64,000 nt of DNA from Begonia masoniana (Eukaryota; Streptophyta; Magnoliopsida; Cucurbitales; Begoniaceae). Numbering within the stretch: position 1 is the first letter of the stretch; each line of letters starts with the position of its first letter. Positions 47,746 to 63,445 of the stretch are shown piece by piece. Location: contig CM039502.1 in NCBI GenBank assembly GCA_022432975.1, positions 3,524,375 through 3,588,374 on the forward strand. Direction: 5' to 3'. The notes beneath the pieces are model-generated. The model had not been told where the DNA came from. It made no database searches and saw nothing but the letters and a program-made list of their open reading frames with translations. Position numbers and translations under genes: made by a program.

Positions 47746-48309
47746 TTAAAATTTTTTAAAAATTTACATGAAAAAACCTAACGAGAAAAAAATCATAAGT
47801 AAATGCAGAAAATCTATTATTGGAAAATTAAATTACAATTAAGTTTTATAACTTAAGTTAAATTTTGTAATTACTAAAAAAAAAAAAAACCATAATATTG
47901 GATATCTAACTAACTCAGCTCAAATGAAAATCAAGACATCGCTCGTCTTACAAAATATTTGATTGGTGATGCAAACTATGACTCTTTAGTTCTTGTATGT
48001 TATTGTAATTTTAGAACTTTTAAGCTCTTAAATTTGAAAAGTGGAGTTGTAAAATATGAAGGTGATTGCTAACAGGTTGTTTAGATTTTCTATTAACTAA
48101 ATTGCATTTAATCAATTGGGAAGTGAAAATGCTTCATTACCTTTGAAAAAAGTTTGTTAAATCTACTTCAACTTAATTAATATTAATCGTTCTTCCAGGA
48201 TTAATTAAGTTTAGATGGTTTTAATTTCGATAATAAATGTTAATTTATTAAAATAAAAATCTAGCTGGGCTACATTATAAAATAGTAAGCTTTACAAGTG
48301 TCATTGCTA
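47746..48309. other. Intergenic, 3' flank of the glyoxalase gene
   Basis: AT-rich DNA with no recognisable element or coding frame. Confidence 0.5.
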
Positions 48310-49403
48310 CTAAATCTGAAGCGGAGATTGAATCTGGTGCTGGTGATGCACATTGATGTCGATGCAGGAGCATGATCGGAGTGTGTCGGCGGCGAGAGGA
48401 ATGACGGGGAGGCTGTCGCAGTTGCAGATCTCAATCATGGACCCATCTGGGTCGTGGAAGAACAGCTGATCGACGTAGATTCCACTTTCTTCCACTCTTG
48501 CCTTCACGTACTTTATGTCCATTTCCTTCAACTTCTTCTCCACTGCCACCATGCTCTCGCACTGTTCAAATAACTCCAAGTCAGTTTCTGGCTACCCATT
48601 CCGATCGTGATAATCATGAACTAGAGAGAGAAAGAGAGAAGGAGGGAAAGAACCCAAGAACAGACTGATAGAAATCGATGGATTTCTTCAAACGATCTGC
48701 AAACTACAGAAATGTGATTCAAAGACTTCAAACGCAGAGGATTTCCCATTTTTTCTGCAATTCTTTTCACGTTAAGAAGAGAGAGAACTTGGAAGAAGAG
48801 TAAACAAGCTGCTTCAGAAGAACGGTGAGTTTTCCATCAATGCCCGATCCTCCACCTTTATATGCAGCTCAAAAGATAAATTTATTTCTCCAATTTGCAG
48901 ATCTGTTTCGGATAGTGATGATGCATATGTTCCACGTTGGATACACGTCCCTAATTCTGGGTTGAAATCGAAACTACTCGTTTCTTTCGTCAACGCGGTT
49001 GGTCAAATTTTCAACCTTGTTTTTGTCTTGTTTGTGTCTGTTGTAGATGACGAGACAGGACAAACTTGGAAAGAAATGTGGCCGTCCTTGGGGTTAATAC
49101 AGGTTTTAATGGCGGGCATGTTATCAGGGTTTTCTGCTTGGAGAAGATGAATGCCAATGCCGTAATTAAACAACCTGAAACAAGAGATGACACTTCAGAT
49201 TTCAAAAATTCAAACAGAAAAAGTCATCGGCGCCATTAATGTTCTGATCTTGCAACTCACCAGGCGCCGTCAAAACCGAAAGAATCAGGCCGTCTAATGG
49301 GAAAGAACCCAAGAACAGACTGATAGAAATCGATGGATTTCTTCAACGATCTGCAAACTACAGAAATGTGATTCAAAGACTTCAAACGCAGAGGATTTCC
49401 CAT
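48310..49403 (-). CDS. Glyoxalase I / VOC superfamily protein (GLYI4/GLYI7-like), 167 aa
   Basis: Three exons on the minus strand: 49403-49261, 49174-49066 and 48561-48310, all with canonical splice sites and matching phases. Seen: SLNHISVVCRSLKKSIDFYQ and VLGFFPIRRPDSF (first VOC beta-alpha unit), GIGIHLLQ and PKDGHISFQ, then DQLFFHDPDGSMIEICNC. The histidines in NHIS and GHIS and the glutamate in MIEI are the positions expected to bind metal. The plant subgroup is annotated as glyoxalase I-like; several members have lost lactoylglutathione lyase activity, so the substrate is open. The start is the only in-frame ATG. Oddity: intron 2 contains a second copy of the promoter, leader and exon 1. 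Confidence 0.92.
48645..49054 (-). repeat. Copy of the glyoxalase promoter and exon 1 inside intron 2 of the same gene
   Basis: This block repeats 49299-49725 almost exactly, including leader, ATG and about 100 bases of exon 1. The copied exon has one extra base in the codons after CRS (gtttgaag versus gttgaag on the minus strand), which breaks its frame. It also lacks an 18-base insertion in the leader. It ends just beside exon 2. Confidence 0.93.
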
Positions 49404-49725
49404 TTTTTCTGCAATTCTTTTCACGTTAAGAAGAGAGACTGGAAGAAGAGAGAGACTTGGAAGAAGAGTAAACAAGCTGCTTCAGAAGAACGGTGAGTTT
49501 TCCATCAATGCCCGATCCTTCCACCTTTATATGCAGCTCAAAAAGATAAATTTATTTCTCCAATTTGCAGATCTGTTTCGGATAGTGATGATGCATATGT
49601 TCCACGTTGGATACACGTCCCTAATTCTGGGTTGAAATCGAAACTACTCGTTTCTTTCGTCAACGCGGTTGGTCAAATTTTCAACCTTGTTTTTGTCTTG
49701 TTTGTGTCTGTTTGTAGATGACGAG
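49299..49725 (-). repeat. Original copy of the duplicated glyoxalase promoter/exon 1 block
   Basis: This is the partner of 48645-49054. The right-hand breakpoint falls at gatgacgag in both copies. Confidence 0.93.
49523..49532 (-). promoter_or_regulatory. TATA box of the glyoxalase gene
   Basis: Minus-strand tataaaggtgg lies about 120 bases before the start codon. An identical motif is present in the duplicated block (about 48853-48863), so both copies could fire. Confidence 0.6.
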
Positions 49726-50411
49726 GACGATTGTCAATGACACATGTTTTTTGCTTCAAAAACACGTGAACAATTTGAATCTACTGTGAATTTTGATTAT
49801 AAAAATTTAAGAATTGAGAAAATGTACGATGGGATGTGACACGCTAAATCATTTAATCTTCCCACACATTAATCTCAAATTGACCCTAAGTGAGCCCTCT
49901 GTTGGTCGAAGCAACGTTCGATATTTCCTGAATATTTACACGTTTCTTAGTCCAAAAGTTTCTTCATTTTGAAATTATCAAAGCTTTATCTTCTCATTTA
50001 TGTTCATTTCTTTATTTTGCCGAGAAACTTCAACTGATTCATCTGATGATTTTGCAGCACTCCCAGCTCATATATTTAAATGACTTTTACTTTATTGTTT
50101 TTTATCCAAATATAATTAATTATGTTCTAATTACACCACCGGATTAATTAGTTAATCGGTCCATTTGATTAATAACCATGTGAATGAAATGGCCTCCTTC
50201 AAACACTCTTATTTAATTCTGTTATTTGGACTTTGTAGAACCTCCACGAGTTTCTTGAGATTTGCAAGCGTAGGTGACCTAGTTTGAATATTCCAACTTT
50301 ATTAAAATAAAAGGTTAAAATCAATTTAAACCTCAAAGTATGAGTTTAATTTGAAATACCGCTAAACTAAAAACTCTAATAATTAAAATCTTAAACTATA
50401 AAAAATATAAC
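49726..50411. other. Intergenic spacer
   Basis: No gene is seen. A stretch at about 50306-50410 resembles the short noncoding repeats near 33200 and 62530. Confidence 0.5.
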
Positions 50412-51345
50412 AAATCAAACTCTGATGGGTGGCCGATCACTTTCCGTTTTGAATTTACGCATAGAACGGCACAACGGGGGACTGTTCTGTCCAGTGCTTA
50501 TGTGGCACTGGACGAATTGAGTCAGGGGATTGATGTGGGGGCGGAGACTCCCCGTCCAACGTGCACCGCACGTGATTAGAGAACGGGAGGTTATTGCCAC
50601 AAAATAGGGGGCCGAACCCCAACAGTATATAAAAAATCGGCCCTTTTTTTACCCTCCATTGCTGAAAAATCTGATTTCCTCTCGGCCCTCCAACACAAAA
50701 TCTGATCATTTTACGCTATTACCGTGTTGATTTCCTCATCCATAATCATTGTCTTCCAATATCATCAAAAAATCTTACAAATTCGAGCCATAAATCATTA
50801 AAATCCTCAATTCAACTTAAATTGCCAAATTCCCCTTAAATGACACCTAAATTGACGATTAAACGAAAAGTTCCCCCGTCACAAAGAGGTCCGTCACAAA
50901 ATGACTCTACTAAATGGCTTCTGCCAAATCGCCCATCGATGTCCCAAGGAGGACTATTTCAAGAGGATCCAACAAATCAGCCACCGTCGTCACAAGGTGC
51001 TCCATGTGAAGCGCAACGACAGCCAACTGGATATTTTTTTAATAAATTTTGAAATCAGATGTGTAAGGATCAGTTTGAGCGGGATATTTCAAACTGCTCA
51101 GTTATTCATTCAAAGACCGTCAACTTTAGAGGTTGTGAGTCATTAGAGATCAAAGAGATGTTCAATAGAATCACCCTACACGGAGTTTACGGATTGAGGA
51201 GCGATAGCTGTGATAGAATTGTTCGCTTGTTTTATGCGAATTTGACCTCTACTGGAATGTCAGGATGTTTGAAGACGTACATCTTCGGTACAGAGATTAT
51301 TATACCTCCATAGACGGTTAATGAATTGCTCAGGTTTTCTGAATA
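50412..51345 (+). mobile_element. Ty3/gypsy (Athila-like) fragment: LTR end and gag-like ORF
   Basis: The GC-rich part at 50412-50640 is homologous to the LTR arms at 22480-22735 and carries a TATA-like agtatataaaa near 50625-50635. After a 200-base leader, an ORF begins at 50840; a frame change follows, and frame 51059-51313 has the FYANL block followed by YIFGTEI and NELL. I recall that block as the plant transposon gag-like domain of Athila-type elements. Frame shifts and a stop show that it is dead. It ends abruptly near 51345 against copia sequence. Confidence 0.6.
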
Positions 51346-52204
51346 AGGGAATGAAATGGAAAGATACTATCATGTTTCCCGAGATGTGATTTTTTCAGAT
51401 CGGTCGAGGGAATTGACTTCCTTAAGAGATTTTGTCAAAGAAAGTCCGAGCAATAGAAATCGAAGTCAGAGGAAGTCCGGAAAACACGCCAACTTTGAGT
51501 GTTATCATTGTGGCAAGAAATGACACATAAAGAGATTTTGTCACAAGTTTCTTCGGGAGAATCTGAATGCCAAAGGAAAGGAAAAGATGTTCGAAGATGG
51601 TGACACAGACGATGAGGCAGACACATCCACTGATGAGTTCTTTAGTGTGTCAGACGAAGATGTCGTAAATTTCGCTTGCCAAGATACGAGTTGGGTAATC
51701 GATAGTGGCGTTTCAACATATGTCACTTCGCAGAGAGATTTCTTTACGTCCTACACTTCGGGTGATTATGGAAGTGTGAAGATGGGAAATGGTAGCGTTG
51801 CAAAAGCCATTGGTATGAGAGATGTGCGTTTGGAGACCAACATCGGCAGCACCTTGGTTTTGAGAGGTGTGAAGCACATCCCCGACATCCGCAAGAATTT
51901 GGTCTCGACTGGCAAACTCGACGACGAAGGGTTTAGCAACACCTTTCGTGATGGAAAATTGAAGTTTATCAGAGGTTCATTAATTGTGGCGAGAGGAGAA
52001 AAATGCTCCTCATTATATGTGATGCACGCGAAAATCACAGATTCCACAGTCAATGTGGTGGATAATAAGACTGCAAAGTTTGTGAATTCACCTTCTAATA
52101 GAAAGATTGAGAAGACTCAGAAAAAGTCAGGTTCTCAGGTGAAGTTCAGGTTGGGATCTGAGGGTACATCAGAGCCGGTGAGTCAGTCTATTACAGATGT
52201 TCAG

Positions 52205-52471
52205 TGTAACGACCTCGTTTCCCAGTAAGATATTATCCGCTCTGGGGATTAGGCCGTAGTACAATATCTTCCCCTCACGGCTTTGTTTGGCGAGAACTTC
52301 CCAGAAGGTCACCCAACTTGGGATTGCTCTCGCCGAAGCACTTTTAACTTCAGAGTTCTTATGGGATCCGTTGCCAATCGTGCTCCAAAATGCGTCTTGC
52401 TATGTTGGGAGGGTTTCTTTACATATGTTTCATTTCCACATACTTCCCCAAGCGATGTGGGATTGTGACGA
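52205..52471 (-). repeat. Cassandra LTR with the 5S core in element sense
   Basis: This is the 3' LTR on the minus strand, abutting the purine tract. It keeps the usual upstream part (cacaatcccacatcgcttgg on the minus strand) and ends gaggtcgttaca. Confidence 0.8.
52291..52369 (-). ncRNA. 5S rRNA-like core in the 3' LTR of the TRIM
   Basis: On the minus strand it runs from ggatccc through the A-box-like gaagttaaaagtgcttc and the C-box-like ggtgaccttctggg. It corresponds to the middle of plant 5S rRNA. It is not a full 5S gene; a Pol III start is plausible, not shown. Confidence 0.75.
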
Positions 52472-52636
52472 CCCCCTTTTTACGACCCGTCACCTTCCGG
52501 TTTGCCCGCGCGGACGTACCGCCATCCGGGTTCCGGTTCGTGCAGCCATCGTACCATACTTACACATACGGGTCATCACAATCACCCTCCCTCGGGGGCC
52601 CAACGTCCTCGTTGGCCATATTTTTGATTGGGTACA

Positions 52637-52649
52637 GGCTCTGATACCA
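52637..52649 (-). other. tRNA-Met primer binding site of the TRIM
   Basis: Minus-strand tggtatcagagcc is separated by two bases from the LTR end ggtcgttaca. Confidence 0.88.
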
Positions 52650-52651
52650 TT

Positions 52652-52914
52652 TGTAACGACCCCGTTTCCCAGTAAGATATTGTCTGCTCTGGGGATTGGG
52701 CCGTAGCACAATATCCTCCCAAGACGCGTTTTGGAGCACGATTAGCAACGGATCCCATAAGAACTCCGAAGTTAAAAGTGCTTCGGCGAGAGCAATCCCA
52801 GGTTGGGTGACCTTCTGGGAAGTTCTCGCCAAACAAAGCCGTGAGGGGAGGATATTGTGCTACGGCCCAATCTCCAGAGCGGACAATATCTTATTGAGAA
52901 ATGGGGTTGTTACA
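52652..52914 (-). repeat. Cassandra LTR with an inverted 5S core and palindromic ends
   Basis: This is the 5' LTR on the minus strand, abutting the primer site. Its outer about 65 bases are the reverse complement of its inner about 65 bases (gtaagatattgtctgctctg versus its inverse), so both of its ends are the same LTR terminus. Confidence 0.85.
52750..52828 (+). ncRNA. 5S rRNA-like core in the 5' LTR of the TRIM
   Basis: Same sequence as 52291-52369 but on the opposite strand, with a few substitutions (ggttgggtgacc here versus gttgggtgacc). Internal promoter boxes are preserved. Confidence 0.75.
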
Positions 52915-53375
52915 TTCAGTCATCAGTTTCAGTTTCATGTCAGAATAGTATCGTCAAAGGCAGAACCATGTGGAAGGTTAAAACTCCGGGACGATATGAA
53001 GAAACTGTGGGTTATGCATTGAATGTGTTCGAGGGTAATGATTCCTATGTGGAGTCTTCAACATGTTCAGATGCAGTTCGTTGCGACAACCTTGATAGTT
53101 CAGTGATACCATGGAGGAGGAGATGCGATTTCTTTTCAAGTAAGTCTCTCAAGTTTAAACGGAACTTAAACTTGAACAGTATCGGATGCTGAGTTGGCCC
53201 ATCTGGGGCCTTTGTGGTAGATGAGCTTTTTTAATGGAGTTTTGTAAATTTGTTTCCTTGCACCAGAATTTCGTTGAAGGTGGAGATTGTCAGAGTTCAG
53301 TGTTCTGAATTCGCTTTGGGTTGGGCCGAGTAGCCCGCTGGATCTCTCATGTGGAATTCGTGTTAAGGTGGAGTT

Positions 53376-53642
53376 TGTTAGAATTTGATGTGACCCGAAT
53401 TCTAGTTGAGCCGGGTCGGGCCCGTATATCAATATTAGGGTTTTACGTTTTCTCTATATATTGATGCTTGAGTCGCAAAACTCATTGTACCGAATTTGAT
53501 ATTAGTGATTCTCTTCTCTGCCCGTGGTTTTTTCCCTTTCTATGGTTTCCACGTAAAATTCGGTGTCCATTATTTTCTCGTTTTTCTTTTTCGATTTTCT
53601 GGATCGTTCTTTACAGGTGGATTAGGACGTCTAATCCTAACA
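53376..53642 (+). repeat. Copia LTR, first member of a family with three local copies
   Basis: It starts tgttagaattt and ends cctaaca, 267 bp. Shared landmarks with the other copies are gaattctagttgagccgggtcgg, tcgcaaaactc, ttccacgtaaaattcggtgtc. The copies lie at 57522-57770, about 58062-58315, and about 60456-60600. Confidence 0.82.
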
Positions 53643-55950
53643 ACAGTTGCACACACACATATTCATATTGATAGTATATTGTTCGTTGTCGTTGCTGACC
53701 TCAAATCGTGCAGCTCCTGCAAACATAGCACTCCAATTTCGAGCTGCACGTTCTAGCTTTACAAGCTTTTTTCCTATATGGGGACATAAGAGGTACGTTG
53801 ACGAGGCTAACTTCTCATATTTTTTTACAATCCTAGTCATCAAGCACTTTCAAATCATCTCGAACATGATCAGAATTAGTTTGTCCTTAACCGAGTACAT
53901 CTAGAGATAAATTCCCTGATGATAATATTGATAAACGTAATTTTCCCCTGACAACTTCCTCGGAGTAGGACACAAAGAAGATAACCTAGGAACTTGTCAA
54001 GGCAAGTGGGAGGGATTCAACAAACCTCCATCGCATGTGAAGATCTGGGAGCTGGAAGAGGAGGGGAATAGCGAAGCCGAATGGCGGCTGGTGTAGAAGG
54101 TCTCGTTGCAAGAAATAGTAGTAGATGCCGACTGTATTGGACTGCCCAGACACGCCGTAAGAGCGTCGTGGATGACTTTGGGCGTCCATCCCAGCGACGG
54201 AGACATCATTTATTTTGCATGCACTCTAACAAACAATGTCATCTGAGAAGATGAGTCTTGAACTTGTGGGGGGCGAAGATTTGGCCTTCGCGTTTCAGAA
54301 TTGAGACGCTACCTTTCTTTTTGCGCTGCATGATTGGCCAGCTCCTGTTCCTGCCTTGCCAAACCTCTAATTGTCACCCTTTTTTAAATTACTTGCATTG
54401 CATTTAATATTTTTATCTAATAAGTCAAATTATAAAAGATTTAATAATATGTTTGTTACTTAATAATACTAACATATAAAAAAGTTGGACATAATGAAAA
54501 ATAAATTAAATATTCCAGCTTATTTCGAAACTATTTAAATGACAAAATCCCAAACAAACGGAATCTTAAATAATGAATTTATTTTAATCACAAAAACAAA
54601 TTCTATCTTATTTGAAAGAGTGAGAAAATTGTTTCGAGAACAGACTTCTTGGGTTCACGGCTACGCCCGGAAAAGGAAGAATGAGAAAAGTGTCTTGGGA
54701 GCAGACTCTTTAGGTTCAAGACGGAAATTGAAAATAAAAGAGTGAGAAACTGTATCGAGAGCGAACTTTCAGGGTTCATGACAAATACTCAAAAATGGAC
54801 TTTTGGTCAAAAAATACATCAAAGCAAACGACCTCAAAAAGTGGAACAGGCAGCCTATGTGGACACCCTCTCTTATTTCCAGACGTCTGCTCACAATTTT
54901 AACAAGAAAATGAATGAAGATGACTACTTTGTTAATTGAAAATAGTAAGTTTAATTTGTTAACGAAATTAGTTTGATAGTCAACTTATCATTACTCTCGT
55001 AGTTAAAAGATTTTTTTGAACTTTACTTAAATTTAGTCATTAATTGCACCAATTAATATTCCAACACTTCAAGAAGTAAGAAGTAAGACTGGAGTAGAAC
55101 AAAGCAAAAGTAATTATATTTTTGGTTCTCTATGTAATAATATCTCCAGACACCCATGTTGAAGACAAATATAAAAACAATGGGAAAACAACCAAACAAC
55201 AATTGAAAAACAAACGTAAGAATAACAAATTGAAACCAAAATAAATATTTTTTGAACCAAATTCCGTGTTACAAGTCAAACGCGCAGAATATAGTCTACA
55301 TTATCAAAAAAAAAAAAAAGTCAAGGGTTTTGATTTTAATTATTTTTTATTTGGAGCCAGTTTAAATTAGTGAAAACTAAATTTTAGGTCGATTTTAGTA
55401 AATTCATGCTCAATTGGCTCTAAGTTTGGTTTTGTAATTTTAAAAATAAAAATTAAAAATATATAAACATATTATAATATCAATTTTTCGAAAATAAAAA
55501 CAGAACCAGACCTTATGATCTGAAGTAAACACAATATCCAATATAAGAAAGCTTTATAGAAGGATTTGGAGGAGGTTAGTTTATTAAATCCATGCCCTTT
55601 GGGCTCCATGAAGTACTTTTATGTAAATAGCATGATAATTTTCGTACCACAATCAATAAAATGATCTATATTTAGCTTTGTGTATAAATTAGAGTATCAT
55701 AGAACAAAATTGGTGACCATTTAACAATAACTGTCTCGTATAAATTCACCACCAATAAACTTTTGGTTCTTAAAAGCTTGTACAACTTATCAAATTGTTT
55801 ATAATAAACAATTCTGACTTACTACAACAAATGCCAGGGGGGTTGAAAATTGAATTGCAACAAAGCTATGTAATACAAGAATATGAAGCAGAGAACTCAG
55901 TACAAATCTTTGAAAAAAGGACGCTATATTCAAGAGAAATGTGGATGAGT
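53643..55950. other. Intergenic spacer with a local tandem repeat
   Basis: No gene is supported. At about 54614-54790 three diverged units of about 62 bp each contain gagtgagaaa...gagaacagac...gggttca. A GC-richer stretch at about 53997-54209 is open in two minus-strand frames (70 and 67 codons) but shows no recognisable domain and no clear splice partners. Confidence 0.55.
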
Positions 55951-60155
<4,205 letters not shown>

Positions 60156-60455
60156 TTTTGCTCTGACCAACGTTGAAAATGCCGTTAATTCGAACGCAAC
60201 GTGTTTAGGCATTCCATTTATACTGGGAAATGAAAAAGGACCAGCTTGCTTAAGTTGATGACCGTTTTGTTCATTGATATTTCTATTATTGACGATTGTA
60301 CCCTTTTTGGTACACATCACAGCCAAATATTTACCTTATTTTCATATCACTGTTTAATTAAACAAAAATAATTGAAATTTTCAAATAAATAATTTATTAT
60401 TTTTTCGTAAAAATATTTCAAAGTAAAATGATGATCTTTAAGATTGACGTTTCTT

Positions 60456-60600
60456 ATCAGAGTTCAATATGACTTGAATTCTAGTTGTATCTGGTCGGAT
60501 CTATATATTTTCTTCACTGCTTATGATTTCTTTTTCTAAAAAATTTTTCACGTAAATCTCGGTATATTTGATTACGCATATTTATTCTTATTCAATTCGT
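60456..60600 (+). mobile_element. Copia LTR fragment
   Basis: cagagttcaatatgacttgaattctag matches the start of the LTRs at 53376 and 57522. ttttcacgtaaatctcggt matches their 3' part. The middle is shortened by a deletion, and no primer site follows. Confidence 0.65.
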
Positions 60601-62536
60601 GGTTTATTTTTAACATTTTTATGATACAATGTGCAATAGTTTATTTGTTTTGATAATTGCAATTGATCGTATCCATGTCAGATTGTAAGTTTAACTAAAT
60701 TTGTTATTATTCTCACTTTGAAAATATTTATAAACCAATATTTTAAAATAAGAATTAAAAGTATTTCGTGTTTAATTTGAATTATAAGAACGATGGAATG
60801 AACTTGACTTATAATACATCACAATTCTTGAATAATTAAAAATGTCATAGCTATCAATTTGTTTTGATTTGCATTCAAAATTTTCAAGATAAGATCAAAA
60901 ATTTCTCGAAAATGCAACCAGAAGAACACAAGCTATCAACTTATCTTCAATTGCATGACAAAAGTTTTGATTTGAATTTAAAAACATCGTAAAAAGTAGA
61001 ATACAAAAAATAACATAAAATTAGAATTAAGACTTGAATTTAATTTGTAAACATAGATCTAGATTATTTGTAATATTATTATTTTAAGAGTAATGTAATG
61101 TTTACTCTTTTATTATATTATCTTAAAAAACTCGCTGACGTACCAATAAATGATTTAATGCAATTAATGTACGATTGATATAATAAATTATAAATACTTA
61201 AATTTGGCTTTGAAAATAATAAAAAAATAATAATTCAAAGAAAAAATATCAATTATTATACTAAGACATTGAAGTTTTTGACCAAATTTTTGGAAAATTA
61301 GGGTAGCTAGGAAGTTTGGTCCCAACCCTTTACACGCAATTAATATTTGACTAAGAATTGTGAAGATCAAACTCAACCACTATAATATTTATTAAAATAA
61401 AAAATATATTTCATGATGGAGTTTGGGGGGTTGTTTGTAATATCGTATACACTAATCCATAGTTGAATTAATGCATCCCTAATCTCCTTACGTTACTATC
61501 ACCAACAAAGTACGCTACCTTAGGAACATGCAAAAAATAAAGAACAAACTTATTATACTTTTCATTTGTAATTCTTATTTTCTAGCACTTATTAACATCA
61601 TCATGTTTCATTAAATGACTTATTTTTTACATTAATTTATGATAGGAACATCAGACGCGAATGGAGTGAGCTCATTTGTTTTTTTTTTTTGGTCTATTAT
61701 CTGTAAGATCTATGATTTGATAGCATCGAATGGCATCGATTGGAGCCCGCCATGTCTTAAAGAACACCTTTTTGGATTTTAAATTTATTTTAATTATTTA
61801 TAATTTATCACGTTAAGATATAAGAACTAGAATTCGATAATAAACGTAACATTATTATCTCAGGAAAAAAGTTAACATCTGTATCGCGGAATCAATTATC
61901 AATAATCAAATAGTATAAATCTTGACAATTCTTAATATTTATAATTAATATCTTTACACGTGTTATTCTACAAATACAAAGAAAAGTATTAAATATATTT
62001 GTTGACTAATTAGATGAAAAATCAAAACAAAAGTTTGACCAAACAATCAAAGACTTGAGCTATTCTCTAATGACCACCTGTACCTCTAAACCTGCATTAC
62101 CTAAACAATTAGACCCTACCACACAATTTGATATTTGATGTTTTAAATTCTAAATGTAAATATTAATAAATGATAAAATATGAATTTTAGTTCTTTTAAT
62201 TATTATTTTTATAGTGTTAATTTAATGTTCTCACTAACACACGTTGTTATTTCACTTTCTAAATTTAAATAATTTTTCAATTTATATAGTCTAAATTATG
62301 TAAATTTGAATAAAATAGTTGAGATCGGTTTGATTATTTCTAAATTAAATCATTTTTTAGACTCAAATTAAGGATTGGGTTATTCCAATTGAGTATTTTG
62401 ACTGATGTAAGTTAAATTATAGTACTAATATTTGACATATTATAAAATTGAAGGACCAACTATAAAGATTTTAGAAGAAAAAATTCAATTATAAAAATGA
62501 TATTGAAATTAGTTTTTTTTTATGCTAATTTTTAAT

Positions 62537-63076
62537 AGAGTAAAATACAACTTAAATTTTAACATTTTGGGTCATTTACCTATTATAGTTTAATTTAATT
62601 TTTTTTTTAACAAATTGGACTTTCATCTTTTAGTTATTAGTAATTTGGATATTGCATCAACTCATCTATTAAATCAAACATGTATATATATCACGTTTTC
62701 AATTTGATAGAGTGTTTTAACCTGATTTTTTTATTGTTTAAGTGATTTCTAACTTAACTTCAAACGTCATCGTGGTATTGCATAGTCTAACCTAACTTCA
62801 AACTTTATCGTGGGATTGCGTAGTTCGAAATGATCAAATAGCATATTAATAAACTTCAAAATCAGGTTAAAAACTTTGAAAAAAATTAAGAATTAAGTTA
62901 AAATATTTCATTAAGTAGAAAACGTAGTACATGTTGGATTTAACGAATAAATTGATGACAATATCCAAATTACTAATTTCAATATAATAAAAATTTATTT
63001 TGTGCAAAAAAAAAAATTAAGTTGTAATATGTAAATGACTTCAAAATTTAGATCTTAAATTACATTTTATCCTTGT
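62537..63076. repeat. Foldback MITE-like element, about 540 bp
   Basis: The left end (taaaatacaacttaaatttta) and inner arm (tttggatattgcatcaactc) recur inverted at the right (ttgatgacaatatccaaa; atcttaaattacattttat). The centre has two tandem 38-bp units (about 62749-62826, ttcaaacgtcatcgtggtattg and its near copy). The ends are diverged and no target duplication could be read. Confidence 0.6.
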
Positions 63077-63091
63077 AATAAATTCATTAGC

Positions 63092-63445
63092 AGTGGCCAA
63101 AACCAGAACCGTGCGGTATGTTCATGTTCCGGTTCCGATTCCACATTTTCAAGAATTGTGAAAATTAAATCGGATAGTTGGTCAAATATTCAACTAAAAA
63201 ATGGTTAAAACCTGACCCAAAAATCTAAAAAATTGGTTCATACTTGAAAATCTGCTCAAAACTAGACCAAAACTCTGAAAACTCAAGCCACAAAAAATAT
63301 ATATATATATATATGATTCTTTTTAAAAAAAAAAAATGGAACCAAACTGGGAAATATGGTTTGGTACAGGTAGGATCCATAAACCACGGTTTGGATTCCG
63401 GTTTTGTGTCAATGGAATCGTGGGTCACGGTTCCGGTTCCATAGC
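63092..63445. repeat. Degenerate ccggttcc-rich repeat, possibly a hAT relic
   Basis: It starts near agtggccaaaaccagaaccg and ends near ggttccggttccat. Word content is like the hAT-type element at 29725-30557. A (TA)n and an A run lie in the middle. No intact terminal repeats. Confidence 0.4.

Larger units (their letters stand above)
52205..52914 (-). mobile_element. Cassandra-type TRIM retrotransposon with 5S rRNA-derived LTR cores
   Basis: A complete 710-bp element inserted in the copia fragment, flanked by a perfect 5-bp duplication ttcag (52200-52204 and 52915-52919). Read on the minus strand: LTR (52914-52652), primer site tggtatcagagcc (52649-52637), a short non-coding interior, a polypurine tract aaaaaggggg (52481-52472) and LTR (52471-52205). 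Each LTR holds a 79-bp core matching plant 5S rRNA with its internal promoter boxes. This is the defining trait of Cassandra elements. The two cores are in opposite orientations. Confidence 0.88.
51346..53642 (+). mobile_element. Truncated Ty1/copia (TNT1-like) element with a 3' LTR, interrupted by a TRIM
   Basis: From about 51430 the frame gives an SR-rich gag tail and the zinc knuckle CYHCGKK, with a stop codon where G is usual (…HIKRFC). The protease follows at 51587-52204: WVIDSG with V in place of the usual A (DSGVST), then GVKHIPDIRKNLVSTGKLDDEGF, as in TNT1-type polyproteins. A TRIM interrupts at 52205-52914. After it only remnants remain, then a purine tract aaggtggag and the LTR at 53376-53642 (tgttag ... 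ctaaca). The integrase, RT and RNase H are deleted. Confidence 0.8.

Noticed and set aside
52291..52828. A genuine 5S rRNA gene
   Set aside because: Only the central part of 5S is present, twice and inverted, inside LTRs with primer site, purine tract and target duplication.
52287..52836. Look-alike ORFs on opposite strands opening MARTSQKV
   Set aside because: They are translations of the inverted TRIM LTRs and 5S-like core, not genes. The resemblance only confirms the inverted repeat.
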